Shown in pieces: positions 28,014-40,749 of a stretch of 64,000 nucleotides of DNA. Position numbers and translations under genes: made by a program. Positions within the stretch are counted from its first letter, which is position 1. The number at the start of each line of letters is the position of its first letter. The notes under the pieces are model-generated. The model was not told where the DNA came from. It was given only the letters and a program-made list of their open reading frames with translations, and did no database searches. The DNA is from Sorangium cellulosum (GTDB lineage Bacteria > Myxococcota_A > Polyangia > Polyangiales > Polyangiaceae): contig NZ_CP012670.1 in NCBI RefSeq assembly GCF_004135735.1, forward strand, positions 5,720,501 through 5,784,500, in the 5' to 3' direction.

Positions 28014-29744
28014 TCAGCGACTCCGGCGGCCCGGGCCAGGCCGAGGGCGTTTGCGTCGAGGCCTCTCGGGCGCGTCGGCCCGGGCCGCGCGCGCCGGGCC
28101 CTTGGCCCCGCTCACCTCCGGCCGCTCGAGCGACGCGTGGAGGGCCCGGATCTGCGCGGCGGTCGAGAAGAAGCGCAGGGCCTGCCCCTCTCGGGTCGGC
28201 GCCCCTCCCGCCAGGCCGTGGGGCAGCGCCGGGCACTCGTCGAGGAGCGCGCGGAACATCGATGTCGCCTCGGCCCCGAGCTCGAGCTCGATCCGGGCGA
28301 GCCCGCCGCGCGAGCGCCACGGCTTGCCCGCGTCGCAATCCGCCTCCAGCCCGCGGGCCACGCGCTCGATCTCGCGGGCTGCCCGCGCGTCGACCTGGAC
28401 CTCGGCCAGGCGGGCCAGCGTCCTCCGGAGCGCGCCTCCGGCGACGAGCGACACCTCGTGATGCAGGAGGTGCCAGCCGGCCATGAACATCTTCGCCGCG
28501 TCGTGCTCGGTCATCGCCGCCGCGAGCTCGTCCGGGCCTGGCGTCTTCCGCCCCGCGCGCCCTCCGGCGAGGCGCTCGAACCCGAGGTTGCATGTGCAGA
28601 GGGCGGCCTCGACGGCTTCGAAGGGCCGGAGCGCGCGGCCGTCATGGCTGCAGCCCGAGAGGAGGACGTTCACGAGGTAGCTCAGCTCCAGGAGCCGCTT
28701 CGCGTACAGGTCCGGATCGCGCGCCATCACCTCGCGAACGGCGGCCGTGAACAGGAGGTCTCCCCCGCGGCTGGCGCCGGCTGTGAGCAGCGGCGGCTCC
28801 GCCGCGGGCGGCAGGATCTCCGCCTCGCGCAGCACCTCGAGGAAGCGCCGGACGTCCTCCGCGGGCGCCGTGCTCTCCCCGTCGCCGGGCCGCCGGCCCG
28901 CGGCGGCCGATCGGGGCTTCACCGCCGCCGCCCGGAAATGCGCGCGCGTGACGGCATCGTACGAGCTGGCCTTCAGGATCTCCTCCAGCGGCGTGACCCT
29001 CGCCAGGTTGAGGAAGCTCACGGCCGCGGAGGGGGCGACGAACCCCTCCTGCTCGCGCCGGTCTTCCCGCTCCGCGGCCACGTCGGACTCCAGCATCTCC
29101 TCGGAGGTGAGGACGTCGTAGAGGCCGCCGGACTCCTCGATGTGCTCGGAGGAGATGGCGCAGCACCGCTCCAGCAGGGCGCGCAGGAGGGCGTGGTGCT
29201 GCCTGTCGAGCTCGACCAGGACCTGGACGATGGCGTCCCAGCTCCGGTGGTTCGTGGCGATGACGCGGAACCCCTCGAACTCCTGGTGGAGGCAGCCCTC
29301 GAGCGCCTTGTCCACGAGGTCGTCGTCGTCCGAGCGCTCCGCGCTCGACATCTGCACGGCGAGCTCGTCGACGTCGATCACGAGGACGTGCTTGCACAGG
29401 GCCAGCGTGACGAGGTCCTCGTCGAGCTCGGCGATCTTCTGCGCCGCGAACGCCTCGCCGGCCTCGAGCATGACCTCGAGCCAGAGGGCGAACCGATCGG
29501 CGTCGAACGTCTCGTCCTTGCCCGGGCGCTCGCTGCGCCAGAGGTCCTCGTCGAAGATGCCCTTGAGCTGCTCGGTCGTCGCGAGCGCGACGATCTCGCC
29601 CGCGTCCTCCAGGCCGATGTGGTGGATGAGCCGGGTGAGGACCGGGGCCTCGAGGCCCTGCACGAGGTGGACGAGGCCCGGCTGTTCGAGGAGCCGCGCC
29701 ACGAGGTGGCGAGGACGGGTCGATTTCGCAAGCGGTGTTGTCAT
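28014..29744 (-). CDS. DUF6178-type protein
   Basis: Soluble protein of 576 aa, mostly helical. Start at 29744 (MTTPLAKSTRPRHLVARLLEQPGLV) has GGGGA 5-9 bases before it. The sequence LVHLVQGLEAPVLTRLIHHIGLEDAGEIVALATTEQ near the start and the LFDE-type segment IFDEDLWR match DUF6178 proteins of deltaproteobacteria-like lineages as I remember them. The C-terminal 35 residues are Arg/Pro-rich. No enzyme motif seen and no function is known for the family. Confidence 0.65.
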   Translation of the reverse strand: MTTPLAKSTRPRHLVARLLEQPGLVHLVQGLEAPVLTRLIHHIGLEDAGEIVALATTEQLKGIFDEDLWRSERPGKDETFDADRFALWLEVMLEAGEAFAAQKIAELDEDLVTLALCKHVLVIDVDELAVQMSSAERSDDDDLVDKALEGCLHQEFEGFRVIATNHRSWDAIVQVLVELDRQHHALLRALLERCCAISSEHIEESGGLYDVLTSEEMLESDVAAEREDRREQEGFVAPSAAVSFLNLARVTPLEEILKASSYDAVTRAHFRAAAVKPRSAAAGRRPGDGESTAPAEDVRRFLEVLREAEILPPAAEPPLLTAGASRGGDLLFTAAVREVMARDPDLYAKRLLELSYLVNVLLSGCSHDGRALRPFEAVEAALCTCNLGFERLAGGRAGRKTPGPDELAAAMTEHDAAKMFMAGWHLLHHEVSLVAGGALRRTLARLAEVQVDARAAREIERVARGLEADCDAGKPWRSRGGLARIELELGAEATSMFRALLDECPALPHGLAGGAPTREGQALRFFSTAAQIRALHASLERPEVSGAKGPARAARADAPERPRRKRPRPGPGRRSR

Positions 29745-30100
29745 GACTCCCCTCTTCTTAGCGCCCTGACGGCACCTGCGTAAACAGCTCTGACGCCGCG
29801 ACCACAGCAATTCAACGACGTTTTTGGCGACGAGCAGGGGCCAGCGTGGCCCGGCGCGGACGCCCGCTCGCAAACGATGGAGACGCTCGTAAAACCACTT
29901 GCGAACGGACTGCCGATCATCCATAATATAGTGTGTGGCGACAGGCCATCGCGCCTCGCTACGCCTCCCTGAGCGAGCGCGCCGGCGCCCGTGACGTTCC
30001 TCACACCACGTCCACGCACGGCGCCTCGCGTGGGCAGCCGGCTCGGGGGATCTACGGAGCGCGCCCGGCCGGGGCGGAGTTGGGCTATAGGCTTTCGTCC
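29745..30100. other. divergent promoter region
   Basis: Separates the DUF6178 gene (minus) from a lipoprotein gene (plus). An AT-rich island at 29921-29932 (with TATAGT) is the best -10 candidate in it; no good -35 box at proper spacing. No gene seen. Confidence 0.4.
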
Positions 30101-31042
30101 ATGAACCGATTCCGCTTCATCGCCGGCTCATTCTTCCTGGCCGGCCATCTCTTCGCGCTCGGTTGCGGCGCTCCCCGGCCGGAGCCCGAGATCGCCTCGT
30201 CGGCCACGCAGAGCGGTTACGCCGGGCGGTATCCTGCCGAGCTGCAGGCCGCGGCCGCGTCGTTCAGCGAGCGCGAGGACCTCGCGAAGCGCGCGACCGA
30301 CCAGCTCGACGCGTATCCGGATCAGCTCGAGGAGCCGGACTGGAAGGAGGTCCTCGACGTCATCGAGCAGGCGGACGCGGCCGGCCGGAGCCATGACTAC
30401 GTGGAGCGCGTGCGCGCGGTGGACGGCGCCGTGGCGTTCTTCAACGACAACCAGGACGAGCTCACGCGCAGGGTGAGCGGCGCCGCGCAGTACGTCGTCA
30501 AGCAGAAGGGCTGCGAGGCGGACGTCACGGGCGCCACCTCCCGCGCGCTCGAGGATGGCGTCGAGCGTCAGCTCGAGGAGTACGTCCGCGCCCGCAACGA
30601 GGCGCACCGTCGCATCGAGCGTTACCGCGCCTCGCTCGGCAAGGAGAACGCCGCGGTGCTGGAGAAGCAGGCCGACGCGGTGAGCTTCACGAGCTACTTG
30701 GTCCACATTGATCTGGTCGAGCGCAAGCTCCGCCTGCGGCGGATGCTCGAGGAGATGGAGACCATCAAGACATCGATCGACGAGGCGATCGAGGCCGAGC
30801 GCGCGTTCCAGGCCTCGGGCAGGCGCACCGACGACGAGAAGAAGGCGTCGGAGGCGCGCATCGAGGAGCTCGGTCGGAGCAAGGCGATGCTCGACTCCTC
30901 CGCGACCCAGGCGAAGCAGATCGACGAGACCATGGAGGAGCGCATCGAGGCGGCGCAGAAGGCCTACCGCGAGGCGTTCGCCCGGCTACGCAGCACGCTC
31001 CGCAAGAACGCCGGCCTCCCCGCCGACCCCTCCGAGGGCTGA
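30101..31042 (+). CDS. coiled-coil lipoprotein
   Basis: Lipoprotein of 313 aa. The start at 30101 is followed at once by a proper signal peptide with lipobox FALGC (Cys about 22). Nearly all the rest is charged and helical (EDLAKRATDQLDAYPDQLEE, VERKLRLRRMLEEMETIKTS, IDETMEERIEAAQKAY), predicting long coiled coils. One Cys (KQKGCEAD) is inside. It could be a periplasmic stalk or scaffold. No family recognised. It converges with the kinase gene through a pyrimidine-rich spacer. Confidence 0.7.
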   Translation: MNRFRFIAGSFFLAGHLFALGCGAPRPEPEIASSATQSGYAGRYPAELQAAAASFSEREDLAKRATDQLDAYPDQLEEPDWKEVLDVIEQADAAGRSHDYVERVRAVDGAVAFFNDNQDELTRRVSGAAQYVVKQKGCEADVTGATSRALEDGVERQLEEYVRARNEAHRRIERYRASLGKENAAVLEKQADAVSFTSYLVHIDLVERKLRLRRMLEEMETIKTSIDEAIEAERAFQASGRRTDDEKKASEARIEELGRSKAMLDSSATQAKQIDETMEERIEAAQKAYREAFARLRSTLRKNAGLPADPSEG

Positions 31043-31057
31043 CCCAGCTCCCCGTCC

Positions 31058-31257
31058 CCGTCTCCCCTCGTCCCCCGCCTCCGTCCCCGTCCCCGTCCCC
31101 CGTCCCCCGTCCCCCGTCCCCCGTCCCCCGTCCCCCGTCTTTCGTGCTCGTCCGCGTCCGCGTCCGCGTCCGCGTGCGCGTGCGCGTGCTCGTGCGCGCT
31201 CCATCCCCTCTTCCTCCCCCCTCTCCCCCATCTCCCCCCTCTCCCCCCTCTTCTCCC
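31058..31257. repeat. pyrimidine-rich simple repeats between convergent genes
   Basis: Consecutive short-unit arrays: CCCCGT-type (31080-31138), then CGCGTC/CGCGTG-type, then CCCCTCT-type. The + strand is almost purely C/T/G. It separates two convergent genes and may form non-B DNA or act as a transcription barrier. Confidence 0.8.
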
Positions 31258-35133
<3,876 letters not shown>

Positions 35134-35948
35134 CCCGGCGCCCTTGTTACCTGAGACCCCGCATGAGCCTGCTTACAACGTGAGTAGACGAACTCGGCGC
35201 CGATCGCCAGCGGGTCTGCCCGGAACGTCACCGCGCCTGGCGCGCCACCGGGCGCGACCGCAGCGGAGGGAGGCGAGCGCGACCGCAGCGGAGGGGGGCG
35301 GGCGGGTCCGTATCCCACGAGGTGCGGCGATGCAGGTCGAGCCAGGCGCGAGGGCGGCCGCCCCTGCCGGCTCGCTCGGGGCGGCGCGGCGGGGGGTGCC
35401 GCGCGCGCCCGTGGCCCTCCTCCCCGCGCGTCCCCGAGCGCGCACCGGGAGGCGCGCGTCGGGGCGATCGAAGGAGCCTGGGCCGAGCAGGAGAGTTTGC
35501 CTGGGCGGGTCGCTCTCGCGCGAGGGGTCTTGATGCATGTCGGCCTCTCGCGGCGACAGCGGTCCGCGGGGGAGAGGGTATATCGATAGCACAGGCGCCT
35601 CGGAGAGCGGCTGTTGGCGGACCGAGGACGAGCTTGCCGGGGCGAGCCGTCGCGCTCTGTCGTCGTGTGCTGGGTGTGCTGGTATCCCGCGGCGCCCGAG
35701 GTGCGAGGGCAGGAGGGAGCTCGTCGCCCTGGTCGCCGGGCCCGGGAGCGTCGCCCCCGCGGCGAGGACGGCACGGGCTCTCGGATCGGGTTCCTTCCGG
35801 CCATCTTCGCGGGTATGGTCGGGCCGGGTGTCCTGGCTGCCCTCGTCGCTGGCCGCCCGGCACGACGACCGCGCCCTCGGGGTCAGCCAGACCTCGGCAG
35901 AACAGACCACCGCCCGCACCGAGACCTCGATCCCCACGGGAGCTTCTG
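35134..35948. other. long intergenic region
   Basis: Divergent region between the kinase gene (minus) and the Gly-rich lipoprotein gene (plus). The reading frames here are shadows with poor codon use. A 17-bp segment around GACCGCAGCGGAGGG is repeated at 35261 and 35287. No RNA gene seen. It probably holds both promoters. Confidence 0.4.
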
Positions 35949-36749
35949 ATGAGAGAGCACGCAGCACTCCGGACGACAGGGACTCTCGCGACGGTGACGG
36001 CCGCGGCGCTCGCCCTCGTGTGCGGGAGCGCGGCATGCAACGCGATCTCGGGGGTCGGCGCGCTCGACTTCTCGGGCACCGCCGGCACGACGGGCGGCGG
36101 CGCAGCCGGCAGCGGTGGCGGTACGGCCGGCGGTGACGCGGGCAGCGGCGGCGCTGGCGGCACGGACGGCGCCGGCGGCGCCGGCGGCACGGATGGTGTC
36201 GGCGGCGCCGGCGGCATGGGCGGCGCCGGCGGCATGGGCGGCGCCGGCGGCACGGGCGGCGCCGGCGGCACGGGCGGCGCCGGCGGCACGGGCGGCGCCG
36301 GCGGCACGGACGTCGACATCTCTTACGAGATCCCCTGTGGGAACGGCAACGTGGCGATCGGCATTCACGGCCGGAGCGGCGGCTCGGTCGACCGTATCGG
36401 CCTGATCTGCGCGCCGCTCGCCGGCGACGGCACCCTGGGCACCGCCTTTCAGACCGTGACCGCCGGCGGCGACGGCGGCTCGCCGGGCAGCGTGCTCTGC
36501 CCTGCGAGCCAGGTCCTCGTCGGGATCCGCGTCTGGGTCGACTCCCTGGTTCACCGGATCGATCTGCTGTGTCAGACGATCGAACAGTGGAAGATGAGCG
36601 AGAGCACCCCCAATGTCGTCCCTGGCATGGGCAACGTCCACAGCACAGGGTACGAGGTCAAGTGCCCGATGGGGAGCGCCATCGCTCAGCTCCACGGCGA
36701 CGCCGACCAGCTCGTGCGCTCCGTGCATCTGGCGTGTCGCAAGCTGTGA
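35949..36749 (+). CDS. Gly-rich lipoprotein with beta-prism-like domain
   Basis: Lipoprotein of 266 aa (GGGAG before ATG; lipobox GSAAC, Cys about 30). About residues 45-120 are Gly-Gly-Ala/Thr repeats. The C-terminal 145 residues have a repeating pattern with Cys pairs (DRIGLICAPL, VLCPASQVLVGIRVWVDSLVHRIDLLCQ, VKCPMGSAIAQLHGDADQLVRSVHLACRKL), like the three-fold VMO-I/jacalin-like repeats of secreted binding proteins. Three similar units of about 50 residues are visible. Binding function inferred; ligand unknown. Confidence 0.7.
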   Translation: MREHAALRTTGTLATVTAAALALVCGSAACNAISGVGALDFSGTAGTTGGGAAGSGGGTAGGDAGSGGAGGTDGAGGAGGTDGVGGAGGMGGAGGMGGAGGTGGAGGTGGAGGTGGAGGTDVDISYEIPCGNGNVAIGIHGRSGGSVDRIGLICAPLAGDGTLGTAFQTVTAGGDGGSPGSVLCPASQVLVGIRVWVDSLVHRIDLLCQTIEQWKMSESTPNVVPGMGNVHSTGYEVKCPMGSAIAQLHGDADQLVRSVHLACRKL

Positions 36750-36922
36750 CGGGCCGTCGTCACTCCGGCGCTGCGGCGCTCGCGAGAGCGCCTCACGGCA
36801 CCGGACCGGGCCAGCGACAGGAGACGCGCGCCGGAGAAGGCTGCGAGCGCGGGGGCTCGAGGGCGGCGACCCCGTACGAGCGCCTCGCGTCCGGCGAGGT
36901 CCTGGGGTAGGTTCCGCGGCCG

Positions 36923-37747
36923 ATGGACACCCGAACTTACTTCCAGGGCAAGAGCGTTCTCGTCACCGGCGGATCGAGCGGCATCGGGCTCGCGTTCGCG
37001 CGGCTCGTCGCGGGGTACGGCGCCTCGGTGACGCTGGTCGCGCGCCGCCGCCCGCTCCTCGACGAGGCGGCGGTGGCCATCCGGCGCGAGCACCCGTCCG
37101 CGCGCGTCGACGTGCTGGAGCTCGACATCAGCCGCGCGGACGACGTCGCGCGGACGATGGAGTCGTTCCTCGCCGACCGGCCGGTCGACCACCTCGTGAA
37201 CAACGCGGGCGCGGTGATGCCGGGGCGCTTCCTCGAGCTCCCGATCGAGCAGTTCCGGGCGATGATGGACGTCAATTTCTTCGGCGCCGTCCACCTGAGC
37301 AAGGCGGTCTTGCCGGCGATGGTGGCGCGCCGGAGCGGTCATGTGCTCAACGTCTCGTCGCTGGCGGGGGTCATCGGCATTTACGGCTACACGCCGTACG
37401 CGGCGAGCAAGTTCGCGCTGATCGGGTTCTCGCAGGCGCTGCGCGCGGAGATGTGGCCGCACGGCGTCCGGGTGAGCGTGTGCATGCCGCCGGACACGGA
37501 CACGCCGCAGCTCGCGTTCGAGAACCAGTACAAGCCGGCCGAGACGAAGGCCATCGCGGGCAACGTGAAGACGCTGGAGCCGGACGCGGTGGCGCGCAGC
37601 ATGGCCGAGGGCATGGCGCGCGGGCGATTCGAGATCTACCCGGACGTGGGCTCGCGCGTGAGCGCGATCGCGCAAGGGGTGATCCCGGGCGTGGTCCGGT
37701 GGGTCTGCGACAGCGCGCAGCGGAAGGCCGGGACGGCGGCGCGCTGA
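36923..37747 (+). CDS. SDR resembling 3-ketodihydrosphingosine reductase
   Basis: Short-chain dehydrogenase of 274 aa. Cofactor site TGGSSGIG, NNAG, catalytic Ser (NVSSLAG) and Tyr-x3-Lys (YAASK) are present. The C-terminal segment PPDTDTPQLAFENQYKPAET closely follows that of eukaryotic KDSR/FVT1, which reduces 3-ketosphinganine in sphingolipid synthesis. Sorangium and relatives make sphingolipids, so this role fits. There is no serine palmitoyltransferase next to it, so the assignment is from sequence only. A hydrophobic C-terminal part (IAQGVIPGVVRWVCD) could touch the membrane. Confidence 0.75.
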   Translation: MDTRTYFQGKSVLVTGGSSGIGLAFARLVAGYGASVTLVARRRPLLDEAAVAIRREHPSARVDVLELDISRADDVARTMESFLADRPVDHLVNNAGAVMPGRFLELPIEQFRAMMDVNFFGAVHLSKAVLPAMVARRSGHVLNVSSLAGVIGIYGYTPYAASKFALIGFSQALRAEMWPHGVRVSVCMPPDTDTPQLAFENQYKPAETKAIAGNVKTLEPDAVARSMAEGMARGRFEIYPDVGSRVSAIAQGVIPGVVRWVCDSAQRKAGTAAR

Positions 37748-37787
37748 GCGCGGCGGGTACCAGGGCTTCCACCGGCAACCGGGTTCT

Positions 37788-37844
37788 GGTACGGGAGCCC
37801 GTCTTCGGGTGATCGGGTACGGGAGCCCGTCTTCGGGTGATCGG
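37788..37844. repeat. 28-bp direct repeat with hairpin core
   Basis: Two tandem copies (37788 and 37816) of a unit that starts GGTACGGGAGCCCGTCTTCG. Each carries CCCGTCTTCGGG, a 4-bp stem with a 4-base loop. Located just 3' of the SDR gene and 5' of the next gene, perhaps a double terminator. Confidence 0.7.
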
Positions 37845-37893
37845 CTCCAGGGGCTCCGTCCGGTCCGAGGCCCGGGCGAGGAGAATCGCACCT

Positions 37894-38919
37894 GTGCGAA
37901 GGAACATCCGAGTCGGCGTCATGCTTGCGCTGGGCGCGGCCGTCCTGTCCGGCGCGGCGGAGAGCAGGGGTGAGGCGCGGGAGGAGGCGGTCGCCCGGCT
38001 CGTGGCGCAGGCGAACGCCGCCGCCCGCGAGGATCGGCTGGCCGACTCGCGAGACCTCTGGAGGGCGGTGTGGCAGCTCGACCGCTCCCAGGTCGCCGCG
38101 TGCAACATCGGGGCGCTGTCGCTCCGGCTCGGCGACGCGCCGGGCGCGGTGCGCTGGCTGTCGGTCTGCAAGGAGATCATGCGCGCGCCGAGGACGCCCG
38201 AGGAGCGCGCCCTGCACGCGTCGCGGCTCAGCGACCTGGCCCGCGCGCGGCAGCTCACCGGCGAGATCCACGTCATCGCGCCCGCGGGCGCGGCGATCGC
38301 GATCGACGGCGCGCCTGTCCAGGTCGAGGGCGAGCGGCCCATCCCGGTCGCCCCGGGGCGCCACCTGGTGCGCGCCGTGCTGGACGGGCAGATCGCGACC
38401 GCGGAGGTCGACGTACCGCGCGGCGAGGCGCGGGAGGTGGTGCTCACCTTCCCGGCCCCGGGCGCGGGTGCGGGCCCAGAGGACGCCCCGGCGGGCGCGG
38501 GCCTGCGCGCCGGGCCCACGGCCGAGCGGCCCGAGGCGGCCGAGCGGGCGGCGGTCCCGACCCACGCGCCATCTCGCCCGAGGCCGCGGCCGGATCTCGT
38601 CGCTGGCGGCTTCGGGCTGTCCGCCGCCCTGGCGACGGTCGGCGGCGTGATGCTGCTCGGCGCGGAGAGAAAGGACGAGGCGGGCCGCTCCTACGCGGTC
38701 GCCGCGGGGGCGAACGGCTGCTTCCGGCTGAGCCGGCCGATGTGCCGGGAGTCCGCCTCGGCCTACGACGACGCGCGCCTGTTCCGGAGCGTGGGCATCG
38801 CCGGCCTCATCACGGGCGGCGCCGTGCTCGCGGCGACGCTCGGGTACACGTTCTACCCGCGCGGGTCGGCGGAGATCGCGGTGTCGGCCAGCGGCGTTAC
38901 GGTGACGGGTCGCTTCTGA
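37894..38919 (+). CDS. PEGA-like membrane protein
   Basis: Exported protein of about 341 aa. A GTG at 37894 with GAGGAG about 10 bases upstream is preferred over ATG at 37837, because the signal peptide (VGVMLALGAAVLSGAAESRG) then sits at the N-terminus. A helical segment (LVAQANAAAREDRLADSRDL) precedes a PEGA-like beta unit at about 130-180 (IAIDGAPVQVEGERPIPVAPG). A low-complexity Pro/Ala linker and two C-terminal membrane segments follow. The layout is the same as in the protein at 1382. Function unknown. Confidence 0.65.
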   Translation: MRRNIRVGVMLALGAAVLSGAAESRGEAREEAVARLVAQANAAAREDRLADSRDLWRAVWQLDRSQVAACNIGALSLRLGDAPGAVRWLSVCKEIMRAPRTPEERALHASRLSDLARARQLTGEIHVIAPAGAAIAIDGAPVQVEGERPIPVAPGRHLVRAVLDGQIATAEVDVPRGEAREVVLTFPAPGAGAGPEDAPAGAGLRAGPTAERPEAAERAAVPTHAPSRPRPRPDLVAGGFGLSAALATVGGVMLLGAERKDEAGRSYAVAAGANGCFRLSRPMCRESASAYDDARLFRSVGIAGLITGGAVLAATLGYTFYPRGSAEIAVSASGVTVTGRF

Positions 38920-39113
38920 TCTGGCGTTCGACAAGGCACCTGGCCAGCTCGAAGGCGCGCCCCGCGCGCGACCCGTGCTGGCGAAAACTTGCGTGACAGG
39001 CCCGGGTCGACCGCGGCATGCTGGGCGCCTCGAAGGACCAGGTAGACGACACCCCGGCGGATTGGGGCCGCCAGGGTGCCGGCGCCGCAGCCTCGTGCCG
39101 GAGGACTGGACGC

Positions 39114-40181
39114 ATGGGTGGATCCGTCAAGCATTGTGCCGCAGGTTTCCTTACTCTTCTCAGCGCAGCGCTCTTCTTCGCCTGCGGCGATGGGCCCTAT
39201 CAGGGGGGCAGGTGCGCGACCACGGACCACTGCCAGTCGGAGGACCAGAACGTCCCCGGCACGATCTGCGTCGACGAGCACTGCGTGTGCGGGGAGCCTG
39301 GCAAGGTGATCTGCTGCGCGCGCGGCGAGGAAGAGCCGAGCTGCTTTTTGGAATGCCGCGAGTGCAGCGAGTGCGCGGAGGGCACGCTGGAGTGCTCGGG
39401 ATACCCCGAGCCGTCCGGGGGCTGCGAGAGCGACGCGGAGTGCCCTGGCCCGCCGGATCCGCGGTGCGGCGCCGGGCGGTGCGTGGACGGCGCGTGCGAG
39501 GTGGAGATCACGCGAGGGCCGATCGCGTCGCAGCGCCGCGGCGACTGCAAGGTCGAGGAGTGCACGGCCGACGGGCGCGTGGTCAGCGTGGCGGCTTACG
39601 ACGCCTACGATGATGGCAACCAGTGCACGCTGGATGTCTGCGAGATCGACAGGCCGCGAAATCTGGTTCTCGAGGACGTCACTTGCCCCGATTCGGGCGG
39701 CGGACGGTGCCACGCGGGCGAGTGCCTGCAGTGCTACGGTGGAGACCGAGACATGTGTCCCGCCGGGCTGGCGTGCGACGGTGTCTGGTGCGTACCGCTG
39801 CATTGCGTGAACGGCGTCCGGGACGCGGGGCTCGGCGAGACCGGCTTCGACTGTGGTGGGCCGTGCCGGCCTTGCCAGCCGAGCGAGCGGTGTGCTGCCG
39901 CCACCGACTGCGTGAGCGGCGTGTGCACCAACGGAAGCTGCCAGATCCCGACGTGCAGCGACAACGTGAAGAACGGCACCGAGACGGGCATCGACTGCGG
40001 CGCGCCGTCGTGCCCGCGCTGCGCGCCCGGCCGAGGCTGCAAGACCGGCGCGGACTGCACGAGCGGCGTGTGCTGGCGCGGCCTCTGCGAGCCGCCGACC
40101 TGCAGCGACGGCGTGAAGAACGGCGATGAGGCTGGCGTCGACTGCGGCGGCGAGGGCTGCAGCGCGGACTGTCCCGGCTGA
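39114..40181 (+). CDS. Cys-rich lipoprotein
   Basis: Lipoprotein of 355 aa (start 39114, lipobox ALFFAC). The mature part has more than 40 Cys, in repeats of the kind C-x-DGVKNGDE-x-GVDCGG-x-C. The last three units (HCVNGVRDAGLGETGFDCGG, TCSDNVKNGTETGIDCGA, TCSDGVKNGDEAGVDCGG) are near copies, typical of myxobacterial Cys-rich surface proteins. Ca-binding or disulfide-stabilised modules are likely. A protein with similar Cys spacing is at 46988. Function unknown. Confidence 0.75.
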   Translation: MGGSVKHCAAGFLTLLSAALFFACGDGPYQGGRCATTDHCQSEDQNVPGTICVDEHCVCGEPGKVICCARGEEEPSCFLECRECSECAEGTLECSGYPEPSGGCESDAECPGPPDPRCGAGRCVDGACEVEITRGPIASQRRGDCKVEECTADGRVVSVAAYDAYDDGNQCTLDVCEIDRPRNLVLEDVTCPDSGGGRCHAGECLQCYGGDRDMCPAGLACDGVWCVPLHCVNGVRDAGLGETGFDCGGPCRPCQPSERCAAATDCVSGVCTNGSCQIPTCSDNVKNGTETGIDCGAPSCPRCAPGRGCKTGADCTSGVCWRGLCEPPTCSDGVKNGDEAGVDCGGEGCSADCPG

Positions 40182-40641
40182 TGGCCGACGGCCCCGCGCG
40201 GGGTCCGTGCGCATGGATGCGCACCAGGACCGCTCGACCAGCACGGCGACGTCCGGCGCGCCCTCCCGCCGCGGTACCGGCGGGGGTGGACGCCCGGAAC
40301 GCGTGCCGCTCCCCAGGCCACGACCGCGCCCGCCCGAGTGACACTACGTGTGCCCGAACGTTTACAGGAGAGCATCCGAAGTGACACTACGTGTGCCCGA
40401 ACGTTTACAGGAGAGCATCCGGAGTGACACTACGTGTGCCCGAACGTTTACAGGAAAGCATCCGGAGTGACACTACGTGTGCCCGAACGTTCACAGTACG
40501 GGGTACCCCTGAGCTCTCGCGGCTGCCCGGACAGGCTTCCCCCGGTCCAGCCGAAGGTACACGCGTCCATTTCGTGCTTCCGACGGCTGCGAGACGCAGC
40601 GGACGTTCGCGGTCGAGCGTGCCCGCGGCTACATTCGCGGG
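40182..40641. other. intergenic region with 43-bp repeat array
   Basis: Non-coding. It contains most of the left copy of the 0.5-kb duplication (from 40241) and the 43-bp array. The short frames in it are shadows of the repeats. Confidence 0.7.
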
Positions 40642-40749
40642 ATGGCCAAAGCCAGAACTACCAAGAAAGACACCGGGAAGGCGCCTGCGTCGCCTCCCAC
40701 CACCCAACGCTCCTACCGCGCTTGCCTCGAGCGCTTCGCCCCGGAGGCC
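40241..40749 (+). repeat. left copy of 0.5-kb direct repeat
   Basis: Homologous with 50101-50568 in the same orientation. Each copy comprises a 5' flank, a 43-bp repeat array, a conserved leader of about 150 bases and the first 35-odd codons of the same gene. The two copies bracket a 9.3-kb accessory segment. Confidence 0.85.
40338..40496 (+). repeat. 43-bp tandem repeat array, 3.7 copies
   Basis: Units start at 40338, 40381, 40424 and 40467, each beginning GTGACACTACGTGTGCCCGA and containing ACGTTTACAG. Within each is a small inverted repeat ACAC-TAC-GTGT. There are no unique spacers. It lies about 150 bases upstream of the gene at 40642. Confidence 0.92.

Noticed and set aside
40338..40496. 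CRISPR array
   Set aside because: The 43-bp units are contiguous tandem copies without unique spacers and no cas gene is near.
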